This document shows, piece by piece, positions 55,893-64,000 of a stretch of DNA of 64,000 nucleotides. Numbering within the stretch: the stretch's first letter is position 1; each line of letters opens with the position of its first letter. The stretch is taken from NCBI RefSeq assembly GCF_014779715.1, contig NZ_JACXYU010000003.1:1-64000 (forward strand), written 5' to 3'. A program made the translations under genes and the position numbers. The notes under the pieces are model-generated. The model worked only from the letters and a program-made list of their open reading frames with translations, was not told the origin of the DNA and ran no database searches. Source of the stretch: Streptomyces chumphonensis (GTDB lineage: Bacteria > Actinomycetota > Actinomycetes > Streptomycetales > Streptomycetaceae).

Positions 55893-56357
55893 TCAGCCCG
55901 CCCCCGGGGGTTCCGGGGCGGGTGGGACGGCCGGGGTGGCCGCGGCGCGACGCGGGCGGGTGGACAGGACCGTGCCGACCAGGCCCGCACCGCTCAGTAC
56001 GGCGATGGCGGTCACGCCGCCCCGTGCCGACCAGCCGTCCAGGGCCAGCAGTCCCTGCGCGACCAGGAGGTTGACGGCGATCGAGCCGGTGAGCGCCACC
56101 GCCGCCCGGCTCAGCGGGTCCAGGCCGCGCAGGGCGAGGGCGAGTGCCGCGCCGGGCGCGGCGAGCAGGAAGAAGAAGGTGAGCGGCGCCCGCAGCGGTT
56201 GGCCCACGTCGAACAGGACGAGCACGGCTCCCGTCGCGGCGACGCAGAGCCCGACGGGGAGTTCGGCGGGCAGGGCGCGCAGCCGCAGGCCCGGCGGGCC
56301 GGGCGGGGCCGCGGGGGTCGGCCCGCCCGGTGAGGAGTGGTGCGAGGTGGTGTACAT
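55893..56357 (-). CDS. Small four-helix membrane protein
   Basis: 154 aa with four hydrophobic segments (PVGLCVAATGAVLVLFDVG, LTFFFLLAAPGAALALALRG, AALTGSIAVNLLVAQGLLAL-like, and VTAIAVLSGAGLVGTVLS), a short His/Pro-rich N-terminus and an arginine-rich then proline-rich tail. Family unknown, although streptomycetes have similar proteins near surface polysaccharide genes. Start ATG 56357. Same orientation as the AAA ATPase gene. Confidence 0.75.
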   Translation of the reverse strand: MYTTSHHSSPGGPTPAAPPGPPGLRLRALPAELPVGLCVAATGAVLVLFDVGQPLRAPLTFFFLLAAPGAALALALRGLDPLSRAAVALTGSIAVNLLVAQGLLALDGWSARGGVTAIAVLSGAGLVGTVLSTRPRRAAATPAVPPAPEPPGAG

Positions 56358-56681
56358 AACGGCTTCGCCCCCCGAAGCGCCGGATGCCAGGCTGCACAAT
56401 CTGGCCGCGTCCGAAGGCCCCGTCAAGGGCGCCCGGTCACGCGCGACGGGCCGACGGGCGCGGTCGGCGGGCGCACCGGTGCCCGGCCCCGGCGCGAGGG
56501 GTTGTGCGCGGGGCGCGCGGAGGCGCCGGGCGCGTGCGACACGGGGCCGTGACATGTGAAAGGCTTCGCCAACGCCCCTGCGGGGCAGGTGTGTCCTATG
56601 ACCGGGATACCCGCCGGTCCATCGCGGGCGATAGGCTTGGGCCTGCCCGGGCCGGGTGCCGTCGTACGGGTGGGGAGTGTC
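56358..56681. other. Intergenic region upstream of two divergent small genes
   Basis: 324 bp. It holds a possible -10, TAGGCT (56632-56637), for the + strand small gene, and the promoter area of the membrane-protein gene near 56370-56420. No additional gene seen. Confidence 0.45.
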
Positions 56682-56945
56682 ATGGAGCAGATAACAGTGC
56701 GCAGCAGAGCGCGGATTCCCGCGATCGACTGCCGTACGGGCGCGACCGCTTCGCGTCTGGACCGGCATCTGAGTGTCATCGGCGGTCCGGCCGTGCCGCA
56801 GGGGCAGGCCGAGGAGGCGATGTCGCTGATGCGGGAGTTGACCACGCGGGACGCCGCGCGCAGCCGTACGAGCCGGGGCGGCCGTGTCTCGCTGTTCGCG
56901 CCGCTGCGTCGGCTGCGCCGCACCCTCTTCGGCGGACGGGGCTGA
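56682..56945 (+). CDS. Small basic hypothetical protein
   Basis: 87 aa. Sequence begins MEQITVRSRARIPAIDCRTG and has LDRHLSVIGGPAVPQGQAEE, then a helix and a strongly basic tail (LFAPLRRLRRTLFGGRG), which could contact nucleic acid or membrane. I do not recognise a family. ATG 56682 has GGGGAG 5 nt upstream; the 42 extra codons upstream in frame are not convincing. Single gene. Confidence 0.68.
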   Translation: MEQITVRSRARIPAIDCRTGATASRLDRHLSVIGGPAVPQGQAEEAMSLMRELTTRDAARSRTSRGGRVSLFAPLRRLRRTLFGGRG

Positions 56946-57049
56946 CCGGGCCCCGGCCCCGCGCCGACGGCCCCGCGCTCCCCGGCGCCCGTCGGCACCC
57001 ACCGCTGCCCGCACGACGTCCCGCCTGACCGAACCCACCCCTGCCCGGG

Positions 57050-57817
57050 TCAGCCCGCCGATTCGTCGCCGAGGTTCTCCACCGTGACGGAGAAGGAGAA
57101 GCGGTCCCCGCGGTAGTGGATGCGTGCCACGTCCACGACCCGTCCCTCCTCGTCGAGCGTCACTCCCGTGTAGTGCAGGATCGGGCTGAGGAGCGGGACG
57201 TCCAGGAGCCGGGCCGTCTCCGGGTCGGCGAGCCGGGCCTCCACCGTGTCCGTGATGCGGCTGATCCGCACCCCCACCTCGTCGCGCAGCAGTTTCGTCA
57301 TCGGCATGCGGCGCAGTGCGTCCGGATCGACGCGCGCGGCGACGTCCGGGCGCAGGAGGTTCTCCGCCCAGTTCGTCGCCTCGCCGCTGGTGCGGTCGCG
57401 GCGCAGCCGCCGGTAGGCGACGGCTTCGGCGCGGCCGGGGAAGAACTCCGCCAGCTCCGCCGGTACCGGGGCCGGGCCGTGCCCCAGGAGCGTGGTGTCC
57501 TCGCCGGACTGCTGGGCCACGATGGCGTCCACCGAGCCCAGCAGCCGCACGGGACGGCCCCGGCGGGCGTCCGGCTCGATGAACGTGCCGCGCCGCCGGT
57601 ACCGGGTGATCAGCCCCTCCGTCTCCAGCTCCTTGAGCGCCTGCCGCATGGTGAGGACGCTGACGCCGTAGTGCTCGGCCAGCGCCTCCTCCGTCGGCAG
57701 CCGCAGCGGGGCCTTCGGGGGGCGGCCGAGTATCGAGGCCCGCAGCGACTGCGAGACCTGGTACCACAGCGGCAGTTTGCGGTTGAGCTCCACGGAGTCA
57801 GGAGCGAAGAGGGTCAC
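57050..57817 (-). CDS. GntR/HutC-family transcriptional regulator
   Basis: 255 aa. N-terminal winged helix PLWYQVSQSLRASI, LPTEEALAEHYGVSVLTMRQ, ALKELETEGLI, then a HutC (UTRA) effector domain from about 95 (YRRLRRDRTSGEATNWAEN, DTVEARLADPETARLLDVP, ILHYTGVTLDEEGRVVDVAR). It follows hmgA by 29 nt on the same strand, so it is probably cotranscribed and may control tyrosine or homogentisate breakdown. GTG 57817 follows GGGAGG. Confidence 0.9.
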   Translation of the reverse strand: MTLFAPDSVELNRKLPLWYQVSQSLRASILGRPPKAPLRLPTEEALAEHYGVSVLTMRQALKELETEGLITRYRRRGTFIEPDARRGRPVRLLGSVDAIVAQQSGEDTTLLGHGPAPVPAELAEFFPGRAEAVAYRRLRRDRTSGEATNWAENLLRPDVAARVDPDALRRMPMTKLLRDEVGVRISRITDTVEARLADPETARLLDVPLLSPILHYTGVTLDEEGRVVDVARIHYRGDRFSFSVTVENLGDESAG

Positions 57818-57846
57818 CGTGCCTCCCGGTCGCTCAGGACCGAGCG

Positions 57847-59193
57847 TCAGTTGCGGAAGTGTCGCTGAAGACCCTGCCACACTTCGTCGTAGCCGTGCTG
57901 CCGGTGTCCGGCCGCCATGGCCTGCTCCGTCGCGATCACCGGCCAGCGGGTCTCGAACATGAAGGCCAGGCCGTCGTCCACCTTCTGCGGCCTCAGTTCG
58001 GCGGCGCTCGCGCGGTCGAACGTCTCCCGGTCCGGGCCGTGGGCCGACATCATGTTGTGCAGCGAGCCGCCGCCCGGCACGAAGCCCTCCGCCTTCGCGT
58101 CGTAGGCGCCTTCGATCAGGCCCATGTACTCGCTCATCACGTTGCGGTGGAAGTAGGGCGGCCGGAAGGTGTCCTCGCCCACCAGCCAGCGCGGGGCGAA
58201 GACGACGAAGTCGACGCCGGCCAGCCCCGGGGTGTCCGAGGGGGAGGTCAGCACCGTGAAGATGGACGGGTCGGGGTGGTCGTAGCTGATGGAGCCGATC
58301 ACGTTGAAGCGGCGCAGGTCGTAGACGTACGGGACGAGGTTGCCGTGCCAGGCGACGACGTCGAGCGGCGAGTGGTCGTACGTGGCGGCCCACAGGTGCC
58401 CGCAGTACTTGTTGACGACCTCGACCGGCCGGTCGGCGTCGTCGTAGGCGGCGGTGGGGGCGAGGAAGTCCCGCGCGTTGGCGAGACCGTTCGCCCCGAT
58501 CGGCCCGAGGTCGGGCAGCGTGAACGGCTGCCCGTAGTTCTCGCAGACGTAGCCGACCGCGTGGGGTCCCAGCAGTTCCACCCGGAACCGCACGCCGCGT
58601 GGGATCAGCGCGCAGTGGCCCGGGTCGGCGCGCAGCACGCCGAACTCCGTGTGCAGCAGCAGGCCGCCGTCCTGCGGGACGATCAGCAGCTCGCCGTCGG
58701 CGTCGGAGAAGACGCGGTCCGTCATGGAGGCGGTCGCCGCGTACAGGTGCACGGCCATGCCGCTGCGCTGGGTCACGTCGCCGTTGCCGCCGACCGTCCA
58801 CAGGCCGTCGAGGAAGTCGGTGCCCGCCGGGGCCTTGGGCGGCGCTCCCCAGCGCAGCCGGTTGGGGTCGGGCACCTCGGTGAAGGGCGCCGTGCGCAGG
58901 GCCGGGTTCGTGCGGCCCCCCTCCAGCCGCACGAACCCGGGGTGGGCGGCCGAGGGCCGGATGCGGTAGAGCCACGAGCGCCGGTTGTGCGCCCGTGGCT
59001 CGGTGAACGCCGTGCCGCTCAGCTGCTCGGCGTAGAGGCCGAGCGGGGCGCGCTGGGGTGCGTTGCGCCCGATGGGCAACGCGCCGGGCACGGCCTCGCT
59101 GCTGTGCTCGTTGCCGAAGCCGGAAAGGTAGGTGATGCCGTCCGGTCCGGCCGCCTGCCCGGTGGTCGTCCGGGCCTGGTCCCCGCTGCTCAT
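57847..59193 (-). CDS. hmgA: Homogentisate 1,2-dioxygenase
   Basis: 448 aa. Opens the aromatic ring of homogentisate to maleylacetoacetate in tyrosine and phenylalanine breakdown. Signatures: [31 protein letters not shown], and the iron site region [16 protein letters not shown] (His and Glu ligands) with [14 protein letters not shown] (third ligand His). Full length for the family. ATG 59193 follows GGGAG. A strong promoter with an overlapping palindrome lies directly upstream. The fumarylacetoacetase and hydroxyphenylpyruvate dioxygenase genes are not in this window. Confidence 0.95.
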   Translation of the reverse strand: MSSGDQARTTTGQAAGPDGITYLSGFGNEHSSEAVPGALPIGRNAPQRAPLGLYAEQLSGTAFTEPRAHNRRSWLYRIRPSAAHPGFVRLEGGRTNPALRTAPFTEVPDPNRLRWGAPPKAPAGTDFLDGLWTVGGNGDVTQRSGMAVHLYAATASMTDRVFSDADGELLIVPQDGGLLLHTEFGVLRADPGHCALIPRGVRFRVELLGPHAVGYVCENYGQPFTLPDLGPIGANGLANARDFLAPTAAYDDADRPVEVVNKYCGHLWAATYDHSPLDVVAWHGNLVPYVYDLRRFNVIGSISYDHPDPSIFTVLTSPSDTPGLAGVDFVVFAPRWLVGEDTFRPPYFHRNVMSEYMGLIEGAYDAKAEGFVPGGGSLHNMMSAHGPDRETFDRASAAELRPQKVDDGLAFMFETRWPVIATEQAMAAGHRQHGYDEVWQGLQRHFRN

Positions 59194-59217
59194 GTCGCTC
59201 TCACTCCCGCCGCGCCT

Positions 59218-59241
59218 ATTCCTATGCGACATCATAGGAAT
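59218..59241. promoter_or_regulatory. Operator-like palindrome at hmgA
   Basis: ATTCCTATG-N6-CATAGGAAT, a perfect 9-bp inverted repeat with 6-bp spacer, 25 nt upstream of the hmgA start and overlapping its -10 box. Likely a repressor site. Confidence 0.65.
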
Positions 59242-59258
59242 CCGGGTGCCCTTGGCAA
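59231..59258 (-). promoter_or_regulatory. Probable hmgA promoter
   Basis: On the minus strand TTGCCA (59258-59253), a 16-bp spacer, then TATGAT (59236-59231). Close to the HrdB consensus, so strong unless repressed through the overlapping palindrome. Confidence 0.65.
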
Positions 59259-59346
59259 CACCCTGTGGGGGCCGTTCGGGTGGGTTGCCGGTCGCCGGTG
59301 GCGGGCAGGAGCGTCGGCGGGTGAGCCACGGCACGCCCCGGCGTGG

Positions 59347-59376
59347 CTGACACGCGTAACCTAGCGGCGTTAGGTT
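59347..59376 (+). promoter_or_regulatory. Promoter of the aldehyde/alcohol dehydrogenase operon
   Basis: CTGACA (59347-59352), 18-bp spacer, TAGGTT (59371-59376), then 6 nt to the ATG at 59383; leaderless type with both elements recognisable. Confidence 0.65.
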
Positions 59377-59382
59377 GGCTTC

Positions 59383-60795
59383 ATGGCACATGACGCTCAC
59401 TACATCGGCGGCGCCTGGCGAGAGGCCGGCGGCGAGACGATCGAGGTCCGCGACCCGGCCACGGAGGAGGTCGTCGGCCGCGTTCCGGCGGGCCGCGCGC
59501 AGGACGTGGACGCGGCCGTCCGGGCCGCCCGCGACGCGCTGCCGGCCTGGGCGGCCACGCCGCCCGCCGACCGCGCCGCCCGGATCGCCGCCCTCGCCGA
59601 GGTACTGACGGCGCGCCGCGAGGAGATCGCCGCGACCGTCACCACCGAGCTCGGCGCGCCCCTCTCCTTCTCCCGCGCGGTCCACGCCGACCTGCCCGCC
59701 GCCGTGGCCGGGTCCTACGCCACCCTCGCCGCCGAGTACGCCTTCGAGGAGCGCGTCGGCAACTCGACGGTCTACCAGGAGCCGGTCGGGGTCGTGGGGG
59801 CCATCACGCCCTGGAACTACCCGCTGCACCAGATCGTCGCCAAGGCCGCGCCCGCGTTCGCCGCCGGGTGCACGGTCGTGCTCAAGCCGGCCGAGAACAC
59901 CCCGCTGGTCGCCCAGCTCTTCGCCGACGCGGTGCACGAGGCGGGCCTCCCGGCCGGGGTGTTCAACCTCGTCACCGGCTACGGCCCCGAGGCGGGGGAA
60001 GCGCTCGCGGGCCACCCGGGCGTGGATCTGGTCTCGTTCACCGGCTCCACCGCCGTCGGCCGCCGGATCGGCGCCACCGCAGGAGCGGCACTCAAGCCCG
60101 TCGCCCTGGAGCTGGGCGGGAAGTCGGCCAACGTCGTCCTCCCCGGCGCCGACCTCGCGAAGGCCGTGAAGGTGGGGGTCGCCAACGTCATGGCCAACTC
60201 CGGCCAGACGTGCAGCGCCTGGACGCGCCTGCTCGTCGACGCGCAGCACTACGAGGAGGCCGTCGAACGCGCCGCGGGGGCCGTCGCGAAGTACGTCCCC
60301 GGCGACCCGACCGACGAGGCGACCCGCCTCGGGCCGTTGGTGAGCGCCCGGCAGCGGGACCGCGTGACGGGATACATCGAGCAGGGGGTCGCCGAAGGCG
60401 CCCGGCTCGTCGCCGGAGGACCGGGCGCCCCCGAGGACCGCCCGCGCGGCTGGTACGTCCGGCCCACCGTCTTCGCCGACGTCACCCCGGAGATGACCAT
60501 CGCCCAGGAGGAGATCTTCGGGCCGGTCCTGAGCATCATGAGGTACGACGGCGTGGAGGACGCCGTCCGCGTCGCCAACGCCACCGTCTACGGCCTGGCC
60601 GGCGCGGTCTGGGCCGCCGACGACGCCGAGGCCGCCGCGTTCGCCCGCCGCATGGACACCGGGCAGGTCGACATCAACGGCGGCCGGTTCAACCCGCTGG
60701 CCCCCTTCGGCGGGTACAAGCACTCCGGGATCGGCCGGGAGCTGGGCCGGCACGGGCTGGCCGAGTACCTCCAGACGAAGTCCCTCCAGTTCTAG
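59383..60795 (+). CDS. NAD(P)-dependent aldehyde dehydrogenase
   Basis: 470 aa. Complete ALDH fold: [42 protein letters not shown], general base in [12 protein letters not shown], nucleophile cysteine in [12 protein letters not shown], and [11 protein letters not shown]. Oxidises an aldehyde to an acid, or acyl transfer; substrate unknown. It is 57 nt before a zinc alcohol dehydrogenase on the same strand, suggesting stepwise alcohol to aldehyde to acid oxidation. Leaderless-type promoter. Confidence 0.93.
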   Translation: MAHDAHYIGGAWREAGGETIEVRDPATEEVVGRVPAGRAQDVDAAVRAARDALPAWAATPPADRAARIAALAEVLTARREEIAATVTTELGAPLSFSRAVHADLPAAVAGSYATLAAEYAFEERVGNSTVYQEPVGVVGAITPWNYPLHQIVAKAAPAFAAGCTVVLKPAENTPLVAQLFADAVHEAGLPAGVFNLVTGYGPEAGEALAGHPGVDLVSFTGSTAVGRRIGATAGAALKPVALELGGKSANVVLPGADLAKAVKVGVANVMANSGQTCSAWTRLLVDAQHYEEAVERAAGAVAKYVPGDPTDEATRLGPLVSARQRDRVTGYIEQGVAEGARLVAGGPGAPEDRPRGWYVRPTVFADVTPEMTIAQEEIFGPVLSIMRYDGVEDAVRVANATVYGLAGAVWAADDAEAAAFARRMDTGQVDINGGRFNPLAPFGGYKHSGIGRELGRHGLAEYLQTKSLQF

Positions 60796-60852
60796 CCGCC
60801 CGTCCCAGCCCACCCCCGTCCGTCGCATGTGAAACCGAAGGAGCCGCACGCC

Positions 60853-61935
60853 GTGGTCCGTGCCGTCGTCCTGCCCGCCGTGGGCGCCCCGCTGGAGATC
60901 GCCGAGATCGACCTGCCCGCCCCCGGGCCGGGCCGGGTGCGCGTCGCCCTGGCGGCGGCCGGGGTGTGCCATTCCGACCTGTCCCTGTCCAACGGCACCC
61001 TGCGCCAGCCCGTCCCCGCCGTGCTGGGGCACGAGGGCGCCGGGACGGTGACCGCCGTGGGGGAGGGCGTGACCGCCGTCTCCCCCGGGGACCGGGTCAT
61101 CCTCAACTGGGCGCCCTCCTGCGGCCGGTGCCGCTTCTGCGCCGAGCTGCGCGAGCCGTGGCTGTGCCCGCACGCCAACGCGGCCACCACCGTCCCCTAC
61201 GCCCGCGACGCCGCCGGGGGCGACCTCTACCCCGGGCTCGGCACGGCCGCCTTCGCGGAGGAGACCGTCGTCGCGGAGCGGGCCGTCCTTCCGCTGCCCG
61301 CCGGGGTGCCCCTGACGGACGCGGCGCTGCTCGGCTGCGCCGTGCTGACCGGGTACGGCGCCGTCCACCACAGCGCCCGGGTCGCTCCGGGGGAGTCGGT
61401 GGCCGTCTTCGGGGTGGGCGGGGTCGGCCTCGCGGCCCTGCAGTCCGCACGGATCGCGGGGGCGGACCGGATCGTCGCCGTGGACGTCTCACCCGCGAAG
61501 GAGGAGCTGGCCCGAGCCGCCGGGGCGACCGACTTCCTCCTCGCCACCGACGCCACGGCCAAGGAGATCCGCTCCCTGACCGGCGGCGACGGGGTCGATG
61601 TGGCCGTCGAGTGCGTCGGCCGCGCGGAGACCATCCGCGCCGCGTGGTCCTCCACCCGGCGCGGGGGCCGCACCACGGTCGTCGGCATCGGCGGCAAGCA
61701 GGAACAGGTCTCCTTCTCGCCGCTGGAGATCTTCCACTTCGCCCGGACGCTCTCGGGCTGCGTCTTCGGCAACAGTGAACCGGCGAAGGACGTGCCGGTC
61801 CAGGCCGAACACGTCCGCGCGGGCCGGCTCGACCTCGGCTCGCTGGTGACCGACCGGATCGGGCTCGCCGACGTCCCCGACGCCTTCTCCGCCATGCTGG
61901 CCGGGCGCGGCGCCCGCGCACTCGTCGTCTTCTGA
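60853..61935 (+). CDS. Zinc-dependent alcohol dehydrogenase
   Basis: 360 aa, MDR family. Catalytic zinc ligands in GVCHSDLS and GHEGAG, structural zinc cysteines spaced C-x2-C-x2-C-x7-C in [16 protein letters not shown], and NAD-binding [13 protein letters not shown]. Resembles class III/mycothiol-dependent and long-chain alcohol dehydrogenases. GTG 60853 has AAGGAG at 9 nt; GTG 60829 would add eight residues. Works with the upstream aldehyde dehydrogenase, probably in the same operon. Confidence 0.92.
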   Translation: MVRAVVLPAVGAPLEIAEIDLPAPGPGRVRVALAAAGVCHSDLSLSNGTLRQPVPAVLGHEGAGTVTAVGEGVTAVSPGDRVILNWAPSCGRCRFCAELREPWLCPHANAATTVPYARDAAGGDLYPGLGTAAFAEETVVAERAVLPLPAGVPLTDAALLGCAVLTGYGAVHHSARVAPGESVAVFGVGGVGLAALQSARIAGADRIVAVDVSPAKEELARAAGATDFLLATDATAKEIRSLTGGDGVDVAVECVGRAETIRAAWSSTRRGGRTTVVGIGGKQEQVSFSPLEIFHFARTLSGCVFGNSEPAKDVPVQAEHVRAGRLDLGSLVTDRIGLADVPDAFSAMLAGRGARALVVF

Positions 61936-61936
61936 C

Positions 61937-61973
61937 GGGCCCCGGCGGTGGGCGCCCTCCCACCGCCGGGCCC
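61937..61973. terminator. Bidirectional hairpin terminator
   Basis: A 15-bp stem with one bulged C (61937-61952 with 61959-61973) and 6-base loop between convergent alcohol dehydrogenase and VOC genes. Confidence 0.7.
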
Positions 61974-61981
61974 ACGGCCGC

Positions 61982-62437
61982 TCACTCGGGTCGGCCCGGC
62001 TGGGCCGGGTCAGTCGAGGCAGAACTCGTTGCCCTCGATGTCCGCATCACGATGCACGCGTCGTGGCCGTCGTACAGGAGCCGTTCCCGGACCGCGCCGA
62101 GCGGGACCAGTCGGGCGCACTCGGCTTCGAGCGCGGCCAGGCGCTCCTCGCCGACGAGCCCGGTACCGGCCCGTACGTCGATGTGCAGCCGGTTCTTGGC
62201 GGTCTTGCCCTCGGGCACCCGCTGGAAGAACAGGCGCGGGCCCGCGCCCGAGGGGTCGACGCAGGCGCACGCGGCGTTCCGGTCCTCGGCGGCCTGGGCG
62301 CGGTTGAACTCCTCCCACGTGGCGAACCCCGTCGGGGGCGGCGGGAGGACGTACCCCAGCACCTCGCACCAGAAGCGGGCGAGCCGCTCGGGGTCCGAGC
62401 AGTCGAAGGTGACCTGGACCTGTTTGATCGACGGCAT
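61982..62437 (-). CDS. VOC/glyoxalase family protein with frameshifted C-terminus
   Basis: 151 aa as read. VOC superfamily: QVTFDCSDPERLARFWCEVL, GYVLPPPP, RLFFQRVPEGKTAKNRLHID with the H-x-D metal-type residues, and RLVPLGAVRERLLYDGHD. Related proteins end with an acidic D-x-E-GNEFCLD block; here the frame changes after CIVMR to a 22-residue Ser/Thr/Pro tail, while DIEGNEFCLD lies intact in the next frame and stops at 62010. Loss of one C on the plus strand at 62041-62042 explains this. It is a sequencing error or a recent mutation that removes the last metal ligand. Confidence 0.8.
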   Translation of the reverse strand: MPSIKQVQVTFDCSDPERLARFWCEVLGYVLPPPPTGFATWEEFNRAQAAEDRNAACACVDPSGAGPRLFFQRVPEGKTAKNRLHIDVRAGTGLVGEERLAALEAECARLVPLGAVRERLLYDGHDACIVMRTSRATSSASTDPAQPGRPE

Positions 62438-62446
62438 CGGCGCACC

Positions 62447-63118
62447 CTAGCAAGGGGGCGCCTGCCGCCGGGCGTCGGTCGCGCGGCGGCCGGTGGCGGA
62501 GGGGTAGCGCAGCGCCAGACCGTCGAGGAGGGCGCGCAGCCCCGTCTCGAACGCGCCGTCGTCCACCTGCTGCTGGTGCTCGGCCAGCAGGTGGGCCTGG
62601 TCCAGGTGCGGGTAGTCCCGGGCGTAGAGGGCGGCGTCGTCCACGAAGCCCCGGGCGAAGGAGCCGAGGGCCGACCCGGCGACGAAGTACCGCATGAGCG
62701 CCCCGATGTGGGTGGCGTGCGCGCGTGGCCAGCCGGCCGCCGTCATGGCGCCGAACACCGCGTCGGCCATGCGCAGTTGGCTCGGTCGCCGGCCGGGCCC
62801 CCGGGCGAGGAAGGGGACGATGTTCGGGTGTGCCGCGAGGGCCGCCCGGTAGGAGCGCGCCCAGGCGTCCAGGGCGGCGCGCCACTCGGTGCCGTCCTCG
62901 AACATCGACAGGTCGACATCGGCGCAGACGCGGTCGGCCACGGCGTCCAGGATGCCGTCCTTGGTGCGGAAGTGGTGGTAGAGCGAGGGTCCGCTCACGC
63001 CGAGTTCGGCGGCGAGCCGCCGGGTGGAGACGGCGTCCAGTCCCTCGCCGTCGACGAGGGCCAGGGCCGTCTCGACGATCCGGTCACGGCTGAGGAGGGG
63101 CTTGCGGGGGCGGGCCAT
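62447..63118 (-). CDS. TetR-family regulator
   Basis: 223 aa. HTH in RDRIVETALALVDGEGLDAV, STRRLAAELGVSGPSLYHHF, and a TetR_C-like domain with DEWRAALDAWARSYRAALAA-like helices. Recognition segment GVSGPSLYHHFRTK resembles that of tetracycline TetR (GVEQPTLYWHVKNK) in several positions. It is divergent from an acyl-CoA dehydrogenase, with a tetO2-like operator between them, and is probably autoregulatory. ATG 63118 is 7 nt after the -10 box TAATAT, so leaderless; a second ATG at 63127 overlaps that box. Confidence 0.9.
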   Translation of the reverse strand: MARPRKPLLSRDRIVETALALVDGEGLDAVSTRRLAAELGVSGPSLYHHFRTKDGILDAVADRVCADVDLSMFEDGTEWRAALDAWARSYRAALAAHPNIVPFLARGPGRRPSQLRMADAVFGAMTAAGWPRAHATHIGALMRYFVAGSALGSFARGFVDDAALYARDYPHLDQAHLLAEHQQQVDDGAFETGLRALLDGLALRYPSATGRRATDARRQAPPC

Positions 63119-63125
63119 GGCGCCC

Positions 63126-63131
63126 ATATTA
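63126..63131 (-). promoter_or_regulatory. -10 element of the TetR gene (leaderless type)
   Basis: Minus-strand TAATAT, 7 nt before the ATG at 63118. Confidence 0.6.
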
Positions 63132-63149
63132 GAGCCGCCGGACCAAAAC

Positions 63150-63162
63150 CTATCGGTGATAG
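63150..63162. promoter_or_regulatory. tetO2-like TetR operator
   Basis: CTATC-GGT-GATAG, within CCTATCGGTGATAGA, which differs from the core of tetO2 (CCTATCAGTGATAGA) at one position of 15. It overlaps the -35 area of the TetR gene promoter and a likely -10 (TAGATT, 63160-63165) of the acyl-CoA dehydrogenase gene. Confidence 0.8.
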
Positions 63163-63218
63163 ATTTACGGCGTCGCGACGCCGGGGGCGTCACCGCCGGA
63201 AGACAGCGAGGAACCGCA

Positions 63219-64000
63219 GTGGATCTGGAGCTCTCCGAGGAGCAGCGCGCCGTCCGCACGCTGGCCAAGGACTTCGTGGACCGTGAGATCGCGCCGCACG
63301 CCGCCGCCTGGGACCGGGCGGAGAGCATCGACCGGGGCATCGTGCGCCGCCTGGGGGACCTCGGTTTCCTGGGCCTCACGATCCCCGAGGAGTACGGCGG
63401 CTGCGAGGGCGACCACCTGGCGTACTGCCTGGTGACCGAGGAGCTCGGCCGCGGCGACTCCGCCGTGCGCGGGGTGCTGTCCGTCTCCCTCGGCCTGGTC
63501 GCCAAGACCATCGCCGCCTGGGGGAGCGAGGAGCAGAAGCACCGGTGGCTGCCCGGCCTCACCTCCGGCGAGGCGCTGGGCTGCTTCGGGCTGACGGAAC
63601 CGGGCACCGGCTCGGACGCGGGCAGCCTCACCACCCGCGCCCGGCGGGCCCCGGCGGGCGGCGACTGGACCGTCGACGGCGGCAAGACGTTCATCACCAA
63701 CGGCACCTGGGCCGACGTCGTCCTCCTCTTCGCGCGCACCGGCGACGAGCCGGGCCATCGGGGCGTCACCGCGTTCCTGGTCCCCGCCGACGCCCCGGGG
63801 CTGACCCGGCGCGAGATCCACGGCAAGCTCGGGCTGCGCGGCCAGGCCACCGCCGAGCTCGCCCTCGACGGCGTCCGGGTGCCGGACTCGGCCCGCCTCG
63901 GCCCCGTCGGCAAGGGGTTCTCGGTCGCCATGTCCGCGCTCGCGAAGGGCCGGATGTCCGTGGCCGCCGGCTGCGTCGGCATCGCCCAGGCCGCGCTGGA
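63219..64000 (+). CDS. Acyl-CoA dehydrogenase, partial (runs off the window end)
   Basis: First 260 codons of a FAD-dependent acyl-CoA dehydrogenase from GTG 63219 (GCGAGGA about 7 nt upstream). The N-terminal helical domain starts DLELSEEQRAVRTLAKDFVD; then GFLGLTIPEEYGG, the FAD motif CFGLTEPGTGSDAGSLTTRA, and TFITNGTWADVVLLFARTG. C-terminal domain with the catalytic base is outside the window. Likely fatty acid or branched-chain acyl oxidation, under the divergent TetR regulator. Substrate not decidable. Confidence 0.9.
   Translation, partial: MDLELSEEQRAVRTLAKDFVDREIAPHAAAWDRAESIDRGIVRRLGDLGFLGLTIPEEYGGCEGDHLAYCLVTEELGRGDSAVRGVLSVSLGLVAKTIAAWGSEEQKHRWLPGLTSGEALGCFGLTEPGTGSDAGSLTTRARRAPAGGDWTVDGGKTFITNGTWADVVLLFARTGDEPGHRGVTAFLVPADAPGLTRREIHGKLGLRGQATAELALDGVRVPDSARLGPVGKGFSVAMSALAKGRMSVAAGCVGIAQAAL

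Noticed and set aside
59369..59380. Iron box half-site TTAGGTTGGCT at the aldehyde dehydrogenase promoter
   Set aside because: Only one arm matches and the bases are explained by the -10 element TAGGTT.
59194..61371. Large N-terminal extension of the hmgA frame
   Set aside because: It is antisense to the two dehydrogenase genes; hmgA has a clear ATG, ribosome site and promoter at 59193-59258.

Overview
This 64 kb window reads as chromosomal DNA of a Streptomyces species or a close relative. The evidence is very high GC with strong GC bias at third codon positions, frequent GTG and TTG starts, many long perfect hairpin terminators without a U-tract, actinobacterial promoters placed directly in front of start codons, and a gene order that I recall, without being able to check it here, as that of the S. 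coelicolor core region running from about SCO1791 down to the SCO1690s. No insertion sequence, prophage, CRISPR array or tRNA gene was found. The whole window looks like vertically inherited core chromosome with small accessory inserts.

Layout. 1-2.2 kb: the end of an rRNA operon (23S-5S spacer, 5S rRNA, strong terminator), then an Arg/Asp-rich repeat protein with a TPR-like tail. 2.2-4.7 kb: a DUF1015 protein and a HAD-IIA phosphatase. 4.7-8.9 kb: a siderophore uptake system (binding lipoprotein, two FecCD permeases, ATPase) arranged divergently around an iron box of the DmdR1/IdeR type. 8.9-13.9 kb: a small unknown gene, tlyA, NAD kinase, recN and a GT4 glycosyltransferase that holds the only TTA (bldA-type) codon I found. 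13.9-21.9 kb: a LacI regulator and GH15 enzyme, pyrG with a NUDIX hydrolase, and a STAND-type ATPase with TPRs. 22-32.5 kb: ald, then a chromosome organisation and housekeeping block (parA-like, scpA, scpB, rluB, tyrA, cmk, plsC-like, der), mostly translationally coupled.

32.5-46.8 kb: lineage-specific genes of unknown function, a secreted Rpf/LysM cell-wall hydrolase with a long structured leader, a WYL regulator, an I78-type inhibitor, a PAP2 membrane protein with a degenerate active site, an MFS exporter, a glutaryl-CoA-dehydrogenase-like flavoprotein, the SepF-like division protein sflA, a DUF1684 protein, an SPFH protein, asd and a DUF1992 protein. 46.8-51.5 kb: a DNA-damage mutagenesis cassette, in which an SOS box precedes dnaE2 and a truncated, apparently non-catalytic Y-family polymerase follows. 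51.5-57 kb: a sortase-anchored AA10 polysaccharide monooxygenase, a DUF1697 protein, a secreted SH3 protein, a short GntR regulator, an AAA ATPase next to a small membrane protein, and a small unknown gene. 57-64 kb: hmgA with a co-directional GntR regulator, a divergent aldehyde/alcohol dehydrogenase pair, a VOC-family gene with an apparent frameshift, and a TetR regulator divergent from an acyl-CoA dehydrogenase that runs off the end of the window; the operator between these two is almost identical to tetO2.

No wholly new multi-gene system can be proven here. The best candidates for new biology are the SOS-linked dnaE2 plus dead Y-family pair, the tetO2-like operator, the bldA-type codon in the glycosyltransferase, the rpf leader, the degenerate PAP2 protein, the AAA ATPase/membrane-protein module, and the repeat protein beside the rRNA operon. 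All family assignments come from reading motifs; no database search was run.
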